Below, in pieces: positions 59,016 to 64,000 of a stretch of 64,000 nucleotides of DNA. The DNA is taken from the NCBI RefSeq assembly GCF_000285275.1, contig NZ_CADO01000016.1:62001-126000 (forward strand), given 5' to 3'. The notes under the pieces are model-generated. The model was given only the letters and a program-made list of their open reading frames with translations, was not told the origin of the DNA and made no database searches. The position numbers and the translations under genes are program-made. Position 1 is the first letter of the stretch. Every line of letters starts with the position of its first letter. The DNA comes from Acetobacter pasteurianus subsp. pasteurianus LMG 1262 = NBRC 106471. Lineage in GTDB: Bacteria > Pseudomonadota > Alphaproteobacteria > Acetobacterales > Acetobacteraceae.

Positions 59016-59969
59016 TTATACAGGAACGGATATGTCTTTTTGGCCTTCACCACTCCTAAACCGCGCCAAGTAAGACGGCACAATAGCCTCCACGCTTTGC
59101 GGCACTATACCCAACGCCTCAAACCCGGATCTTCCTGTCGGCACAACATTATCAGATGCCAACATCCGCAGCTGATCCTGCGTCAGAAAATGCCCCGGCA
59201 GCCGTTCTAAAATCATAGCCTGCAATTTTGCCACTACCGATGGCACAATAAAAACGGGCTTATGCCGCTGCGTTACGCGCAACACAAAACGGGCAATATC
59301 CAGCATGGTCATTTCCTGCGGACCGCCTAACAAAAATTCCTTTCCCGCGAAGGCAGAAGACTGTGCAACCATGAATATTGCCTGCGCCACATCTCCCACA
59401 TACACAGGCTGTAAGCGCGCATGCGCGCTGTAAACCGGCAAACACGGCAAATACCGCGCAAGACCCGCAAACATGTTAAAGAAATGATCTTCCGGCCCGA
59501 AAATAACCGAAGGCCGTATAATCACCGCATCCGGCCGATATTGGCGCACAATTTTCTCACCTGCGGCGCGACTTTTACCATACTCTGAAAGAGCTGTTTC
59601 CGATGCTCCGAGTGCGGACATCTGCACAAACACAGGCACATTTGCTTCTGCAGCTATACGAGCCACGCGCCCTGCACCTTCTACATTCACCGCCTGGAGC
59701 GTTTGCTGCTTTACAGAAGTTAAAACAGCCACAAGGTTGATCACCACATCCGCACCCTGCACGGCACAGGCTATGGAGGCATCATCCAGAACAGATGCAT
59801 AAAAAGGCGCAATCTGCCCCACACGCCCCAACGCCCGTAAACGCGCCGTTAAATCTGGCCGGCGGCTGGCCACACGCACCTCATACCCAGCACGCGCCAG
59901 ATTTTGCACCACATAACGCCCTACAAACCCGCCACCACCCAATACGGTTGCAATTTTACGCGCGCTCAT
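59016..59969 (-). CDS. NDUFA9-like NAD(P)-binding protein (complex I accessory-type)
   Basis: An atypical short-chain dehydrogenase of 317 residues. The glycine-rich motif reads LGGGGFVGRYVV, and YGKSRAAGEKIV gives a Y-x3-R in place of Y-x3-K. The pattern and size fit the complex I NDUFA9 subunit family, which stabilises rather than catalyses in eukaryotes. In bacteria its role is less clear; it may assist quinone-linked assembly. It is not next to nuo genes. Confidence 0.8.
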   Translation of the reverse strand: MSARKIATVLGGGGFVGRYVVQNLARAGYEVRVASRRPDLTARLRALGRVGQIAPFYASVLDDASIACAVQGADVVINLVAVLTSVKQQTLQAVNVEGAGRVARIAAEANVPVFVQMSALGASETALSEYGKSRAAGEKIVRQYRPDAVIIRPSVIFGPEDHFFNMFAGLARYLPCLPVYSAHARLQPVYVGDVAQAIFMVAQSSAFAGKEFLLGGPQEMTMLDIARFVLRVTQRHKPVFIVPSVVAKLQAMILERLPGHFLTQDQLRMLASDNVVPTGRSGFEALGIVPQSVEAIVPSYLARFRSGEGQKDISVPV

Positions 59970-60082
59970 AAGTCACCCTCGTTTTCCCGGTTTACCAAGC
60001 ATTTTGTGCATTGTGAGCCATTCCATCCGCCCACACCAGAGAGGTAAATGACACAAATCTGTCAGAAAAATCATTTTCCCTG

Positions 60083-60111
60083 TTGACGCCCCCATCACAG
60101 CGGGGTAAACG
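60083..60111 (+). promoter_or_regulatory. Candidate promoter of tRNA-Leu
   Basis: TTGACG (60083-60088) is followed after 17 bp by TAAACG. The first box is strong, the second weak. It lies about 40 bp before the tRNA. Confidence 0.45.
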
Positions 60112-60150
60112 CCTCTTCACCAGCCGGGAACACTCCTGGTTGCCATTTGA

Positions 60151-60237
60151 GCCCAGATGGCGGAATTGGTAGACGCGCAGGTTTCAGGTACCTGTGGCCG
60201 CAAGGTCGTGGAAGTTCGAGTCTTCTTCTGGGCACCA
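60151..60237 (+). tRNA. tRNA-Leu (CAG)
   Basis: An 87-nt class II tRNA has acceptor GCCCAGA/TCTGGGC, anticodon stem CAGGT/ACCTG with loop TTCAGGT (CAG), and a long variable arm TGGCCGCAAGGTCGT. The T-loop is GTTCGAGTC, and discriminator A with CCA is encoded. Confidence 0.97.
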
Positions 60238-60266
60238 AATATCATATATAGCTTATATGATATTTT
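60238..60266 (+). terminator. Terminator of tRNA-Leu
   Basis: An AT-rich 11-bp perfect stem (AATATCATATA/TATATGATATT) with a 5-nt loop begins directly after the CCA end and runs into TTC. Confidence 0.7.
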
Positions 60267-60377
60267 CTTCTCCCTAAATGGTAAATATAAAGAATTGAGT
60301 GTTCAATTCAGCCTTCGGGCTGTTTATGACACCTCTTTATTCTTTTCACTTACGCGCCATTAGGCAGAGCAAAACAC

Positions 60378-61316
60378 ATGAAACTTAGCCCGCCCACCAA
60401 GGGCCTGCTGCTGTCTTTATTGGGGTTTGCAGCTTTCTCCATAAGTGATGCTTTTTCCAAACTGCTTACCGGCAGGCTCAACCCATTTGAGGTTGCCTTT
60501 TCTGGTGGGGTTTTTGGGCTGCTACTGGTTCCGTTTGTTAAAACACGCGGTCAATCCTGGCTGAACATTCTGCCCATTCAAAAACCGGGCATGTGGTGGA
60601 TTCGGGCTGTCGCAACATTTATTGCCACAGCCGCCAGCGTAGAATCCTTCATGCTTCTGTCCATGCCAGAAGCACTCTCGCTGATGTTCCTGATGCCCTT
60701 TATCGCCACTATTCTTTCTGTGGTGGCTCTTAAGGAAAAAGTGTCACCTTGGGGGTGGGTTGCTGTGGCAATCGGGTTTGCAGGCGTTCTCATCGTGCTT
60801 CGCCCCGGTGTGCGGCCACTTCATTTTGGGCATGCTTGCGCATTAGCCGCCGCTATTGCCAGTGCTGTAAACGTTATTGCTTACCGGGTGGCCGGTACGG
60901 GCACGACAAAACTGGGCGTGCTTGGCTCCAGCCTGGCCGGACCGCTACTGGGAGATGGTCTTCTGGCCCTCCCCAACTTTACATGGCCCGATACGGTTAC
61001 AGATTGGGGAAATCTGTTTGGCTATGGGTTTCTGGCCGCCCTCGGTCAGTTACTTATTATGTTGGCAGCTACCCTTACCCCCGCCAGCCGTGTTGCGTTG
61101 CCTCAATATACCCAAATGGTTTGGGCGGTGCTGTTCAGTTACACGCTGTTCCATGAACCGTTGGATAAATGGACAATCATTGGCGTAACAGTTGTTACAC
61201 TATCGGGCATGCTGGATTGGTTCCGCAAGCACCTGCTAATCCTTAAGCAGCGCCGCCTTGCCCGTAAGCAGGCGAGGCTTCAGCCTGCCAACCCTACCCC
61301 GGCTGACGCAAAATAA
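60378..61316 (+). CDS. EamA/DMT-family transporter
   Basis: The 312-residue membrane protein has two EamA repeats of five helices each. The first ends with VALKEKVSPWGWVAVAIGFAG, the second with FHEPLDKWTIIGVTVVTLSG, both typical. Substrates range over amino acids and metabolites and cannot be told here. Its 3' end overlaps that of the convergent amidase gene by 37 bp. Confidence 0.88.
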   Translation: MKLSPPTKGLLLSLLGFAAFSISDAFSKLLTGRLNPFEVAFSGGVFGLLLVPFVKTRGQSWLNILPIQKPGMWWIRAVATFIATAASVESFMLLSMPEALSLMFLMPFIATILSVVALKEKVSPWGWVAVAIGFAGVLIVLRPGVRPLHFGHACALAAAIASAVNVIAYRVAGTGTTKLGVLGSSLAGPLLGDGLLALPNFTWPDTVTDWGNLFGYGFLAALGQLLIMLAATLTPASRVALPQYTQMVWAVLFSYTLFHEPLDKWTIIGVTVVTLSGMLDWFRKHLLILKQRRLARKQARLQPANPTPADAK

Positions 61317-62179
61317 CGATTAACGGCGTCTCGCATGGCCCCGGCCACCATGGCCCGGTGGCCTGCCTGACGCAACGCGGCCTCATCCATCCGGTTTGAC
61401 ATAAAGCCCATTTCAACCAGAACCGAGGGAATTTGGGCAGACTTCAACACCGCAAAAGCCGCATGCCTATGTGGGTGCGGCAACAACAACACCCGAGAAT
61501 TGAAAGCCGACACCACAGCCTGCGCCATATGGGCTGACCCTTTACGAGTTTCCTCCGTTACCAAACTGGCAAGAATCTGCTGTACCTCTGGCGATGCACT
61601 ATGCACCATTGGTCCACCATATCGGTCTGCGCTGTTTTCAGTCTTGGCCAAATCTGCTGTCTGGCTGTCTGATGCACCGTGCGAATGGGTATAAACACTT
61701 GCGCCACGCACCTGCGGGCTGTGCAAAGCATCTGCATGCATGGAAATGAAAAGCGATGCACCATGCTGCTGCGCCAACTCCACCCGGCCATCCAGCGGCA
61801 CAAAATGGTCTCCGGCACGCGTCATGGCTACGCGGTAACGGCCTGTTGCCAACAATTGCCGCTTCAATTCCTGCGCGGCTGCTTCTGCTACATGCTTTTC
61901 ATATGTACCGGTGTACCCAATGGCGCCTGGGTCTTTACCTCCATGCCCGGGGTCTAGCATCACAAGCGGCACAGCAGGCCGTGCTTTGCCAATAATGGCC
62001 GGAGCAGCCAGCTTATGTGTCGTTGCCTGTTTACTTGCAGCCCAAACATTTACAGGCACACTTGCAGCAACAAGTCCGCCACCACCCAAATACAGCAGGC
62101 CGGAACGGCGCGTTACGCCCTTCTGCACCGCTGCAGAAGTAACAGTTTTGCCGTCCATCTTGTCTGCCTGAAAAGCCAT
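61280..62179 (-). CDS. N-acetylmuramoyl-L-alanine amidase, Tat-exported
   Basis: ATG 62179 has AGGAG 8 nt upstream and gives 299 residues. A twin-arginine signal is present (VTRRSGLLYLGGGGL). The amidase_3 zinc residues appear in DPGHGGKDPGA (His), GTYEKHVAE (Glu) and ISMHADAL (His), with catalytic Glu in LVEMGFMSN. It cleaves the peptide from MurNAc in septal peptidoglycan. There is no AMIN or LysM domain, unlike AmiC of enteric bacteria. It is divergent from rne. Confidence 0.88.
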   Translation of the reverse strand: MAFQADKMDGKTVTSAAVQKGVTRRSGLLYLGGGGLVAASVPVNVWAASKQATTHKLAAPAIIGKARPAVPLVMLDPGHGGKDPGAIGYTGTYEKHVAEAAAQELKRQLLATGRYRVAMTRAGDHFVPLDGRVELAQQHGASLFISMHADALHSPQVRGASVYTHSHGASDSQTADLAKTENSADRYGGPMVHSASPEVQQILASLVTEETRKGSAHMAQAVVSAFNSRVLLLPHPHRHAAFAVLKSAQIPSVLVEMGFMSNRMDEAALRQAGHRAMVAGAMRDAVNRYFASAGVGLAG

Positions 62180-62672
62180 TAAAGTGCTCCTGTTCACTTT
62201 ATGCCAAAGTGTGCACTGAAAATGACAGAAAAAAGGTGTATCGGCACCCTAAAACAGTGTTTGTTACGAATGGCTTGCGATTTATAGTTATTTGAGCCAT
62301 GTTCACACAGCGTGGCACAAGGGTAGAAATGCCCGTCATGCGCTTTTTCCGCTCCGTCCATGCCGTGAACGGGGGCCGCCGGTTACATAAAATACCGCGC
62401 CCGCACGCATAAAGATCAGGAGCAGAAAACACTGACTGAAGGATACATGACCATCGCCCGCCCCACCCCTTTGCTGAAAACAGCCAGACCGCAGGCCGTA
62501 CCATGCCTGATGGATGCTGATACAGGGGCAGTTGTGGAAACTTTGTACGCCTTCCAATTTTTATCGCACGCCTGTTTATATCCGCCGGAAGAGCCCCTGC
62601 TCCGTCGTGCCATGCCATTTACGCGGCAGCACCACACAGGCTGGCCACCGGCGCACCGGAGTTTTTCTTTTT
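62180..62672. other. Long divergent leader region between the amidase gene and rne
   Basis: About 490 bases without a firm gene. It holds a sigma70-like promoter for rne (62261-62288) and a leader of about 375 nt. A 100-codon frame begins at ATG 62447 behind GAAGGA and runs into rne in another frame; it may be a short upstream reading frame, but its product looks random. Confidence 0.5.
62261..62288 (+). promoter_or_regulatory. Candidate sigma70 promoter of rne
   Basis: TTGTTA (62261-62266) and TATAGT (62283-62288) are spaced by 16 bp. The -10 box matches at five of six positions. Transcription would start near 62295, about 375 nt before the rne start. Confidence 0.5.
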
Positions 62673-64000
62673 ATGTCAAAGCGTATGCTGATCGACGCAA
62701 CACACGCGGAAGAAACGCGCGTTGTTGTGATGGACGGAAATCGGCTTGAAGATTACGATGTTGAATCTGCTGCCAAAAAGCAGCTTAAAGGGAACATCTA
62801 CCTTGCCCGCGTTGTTCGCGTAGAGCCAAGCCTACAGGCCGCCTTTGTAGAATATGGCGGCAACCGCCACGGCTTTCTGGCTTTTAGCGAAATCCATCCT
62901 GATTACTATCAGATCCCGGTTTCTGACCGCGAAAAGCTTCTCGCTCTACAGGCTGAAGAAGAAGCTCTGCTGGAAAACGCCGAAAACGGCGCTGATGAAG
63001 ATGATGCATCTGACAATGCAGAAGCTCAGGCATCTGACACGGAGCAGGACACAGAAGCCTCTGACACCTCTGCTCAGAGTGAAGATGAAGGGTCTGAACG
63101 GGAAGAACGTTCTGCCAATAAGCAGGATGCCCCTGACTATGTAGGCGGCGAAACGGATACGGGTGAAGAAGCCCTTATTCAGAAACGCATTGCCCGATTC
63201 CTGCGCAACTATCGCATTCAGGAAGTTATCCGCCGCCGCCAGGTGCTGCTGGTGCAGGTGGTTAAGGAAGAACGTGGCAACAAGGGCGCAGCCCTGACCA
63301 CCTATGTTTCTCTGGCTGGCCGCTATTGTGTGCTTATGCCCAATGCCCTGCGCGGTGGTGGCGTTTCACGCAAGATTACGTCCGTGGCAGACCGCCGCCG
63401 CCTGCGGGATATTGTTTCCGATCTTAACCTGCCCCGCGGCATGGCCATGATTGTGCGCACAGCAGGTGCCCAGCGCCCCGGCCCGGAAATTACGCGAGAC
63501 TGCGAATATCTGCTCCATCTATGGGATGATATCCGTGAACATACGCTGCAATCCGTTGCACCTGCGCTGATTTACGAAGAAGCAAGCTTGGTAAAACGCG
63601 CTATCCGCGATGTTTACACCCGCGAGATCAGCGAAATTGTGGTGGATGGGGAAAACGGCTGGAAGGCCGCGCGGGACTTCATGCGGATGCTGATGCCTCA
63701 GCACGCAGAAAAAGTCCGGTTGTGGAACAAGGAAAACCAGCCCCTGTTCACACACTACCACGTGGAAGGGCATCTGGATGCCATGTTCTCCCCCGTGGTA
63801 TCTCTGCGCTCTGGCGGTTATCTGGTGATCAACCAGACAGAAGCCTTGGTTGCCATTGACGTCAACTCCGGCAAAGCCACCAGCCAGCGTAATATTGAGG
63901 AAACAGCCTTCCGCACCAATCAGGAAGCGGCAGATGAAGTGGCCCGCCAACTGCGCTTGCGTGATCTGGCTGGGCTGATTGTGATCGACTTCATTGATAT
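62673..64000 (+). CDS. rne: Ribonuclease E/G (5' part, cut by window edge)
   Basis: The first 442 codons are visible. The enzyme starts the decay of mRNA and matures rRNA and tRNA. The N-terminus MSKRMLIDATHAEETRVVV leads into an S1 domain that is split by an acidic insertion of about 80 residues (roughly 90-170, rich in Glu, Asp and Ser), as in alphaproteobacterial RNase E. The 5'-sensor region and the catalytic Asp in AIDVNSGK follow. ATG 62673 has CGGAG about 11 nt upstream. The scaffold C-terminus is beyond the window. Confidence 0.93.
   Translation, partial: MSKRMLIDATHAEETRVVVMDGNRLEDYDVESAAKKQLKGNIYLARVVRVEPSLQAAFVEYGGNRHGFLAFSEIHPDYYQIPVSDREKLLALQAEEEALLENAENGADEDDASDNAEAQASDTEQDTEASDTSAQSEDEGSEREERSANKQDAPDYVGGETDTGEEALIQKRIARFLRNYRIQEVIRRRQVLLVQVVKEERGNKGAALTTYVSLAGRYCVLMPNALRGGGVSRKITSVADRRRLRDIVSDLNLPRGMAMIVRTAGAQRPGPEITRDCEYLLHLWDDIREHTLQSVAPALIYEEASLVKRAIRDVYTREISEIVVDGENGWKAARDFMRMLMPQHAEKVRLWNKENQPLFTHYHVEGHLDAMFSPVVSLRSGGYLVINQTEALVAIDVNSGKATSQRNIEETAFRTNQEAADEVARQLRLRDLAGLIVIDFID

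Noticed and set aside
60157-60363. 68-codon plus-strand frame over tRNA-Leu
   Set aside because: Its first 27 codons are the tRNA-Leu gene itself; the sequence is fully explained by the cloverleaf and terminator.
62199-62618. 139-codon minus-strand frame between the amidase gene and rne
   Set aside because: No ribosome site, random-looking product, and it overlaps the likely rne promoter and leader.

Overview
This window is a chromosomal segment of an acetic acid bacterium (Alphaproteobacteria, Acetobacteraceae), most likely Acetobacter. The support is alphaproteobacterial-style gene content and order (ispH-thrB-rnhA, gltD-gltB, thrS-infC, RNase E with an acidic insertion), a leucyl-type arginyl-transferase homologue (Bpt), and a radical SAM protein that looks like hopanoid C-3 methylase, a lipid modification known from acetic acid bacteria. 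The genus is an inference; no rRNA is present. I see no phage, transposase, CRISPR array or plasmid gene. The region is mostly core housekeeping, and I did not find a convincing new multi-gene system.

Layout. 1-5.4 kb: truncated glycosyltransferase, an aspartoacylase-like M14 enzyme, glyA and a divergent amino-acid permease. 5.5-9.6 kb: hemB, bpt and convergent parC. 9.6-12.3 kb: the rpsB-tsf-recO block (minus strand). 12.5-20 kb: a lone Rieske oxygenase, a small His-rich secreted protein, and the tightly packed dnaE-pabB-pabC unit. 20-27 kb: panC, ridA, tRNA-Asn, an orphan periplasmic binding protein, two tandem class I aminotransferases, gluQ and an HNH nuclease. 27-34 kb: small lipoprotein, copper chaperone, chorismate-lyase-like protein, hpnR-like methylase, ndk, an ABC-F ATPase and an AI-2E family permease. 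34-37 kb: a two-component pair whose kinase lacks its sensor domain, and a SIMPL protein. 36.8-39.5 kb: thrS-infC, with IF-3 apparently starting on ATA. 39.5-46 kb: an envelope group (GT9, TPR protein, GT4, NAD kinase, OmpA-like protein, GT-C-like membrane protein). 46-52.7 kb: ispH-thrB-rnhA, a lipoprotein, an ABC1/UbiB-family kinase and PepF-like peptidase. 52.8-59 kb: gltD-gltB behind two AT-rich inverted repeats. 59-64 kb: an NDUFA9-like protein, tRNA-Leu, an EamA transporter, an amidase and the 5' part of rne.

Functional themes are amino-acid and nitrogen metabolism (glyA, gltBD, thrB, two aminotransferases), translation (rpsB, tsf, thrS, infC, two tRNAs, gluQ), folate and cofactors (pabBC, panC, nadK, hemB), isoprenoid and hopanoid lipids (ispH, hpnR-like) and cell-envelope building. 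The most interesting signals are regulatory or structural: the ATA start of infC, the sensorless histidine kinase beginning inside a hairpin, paired 12-bp dyads before gltD, terminator-like hairpins inside coding sequence (start of recO, end of the chorismate-lyase-like gene), and a long rne leader with a recognisable promoter.
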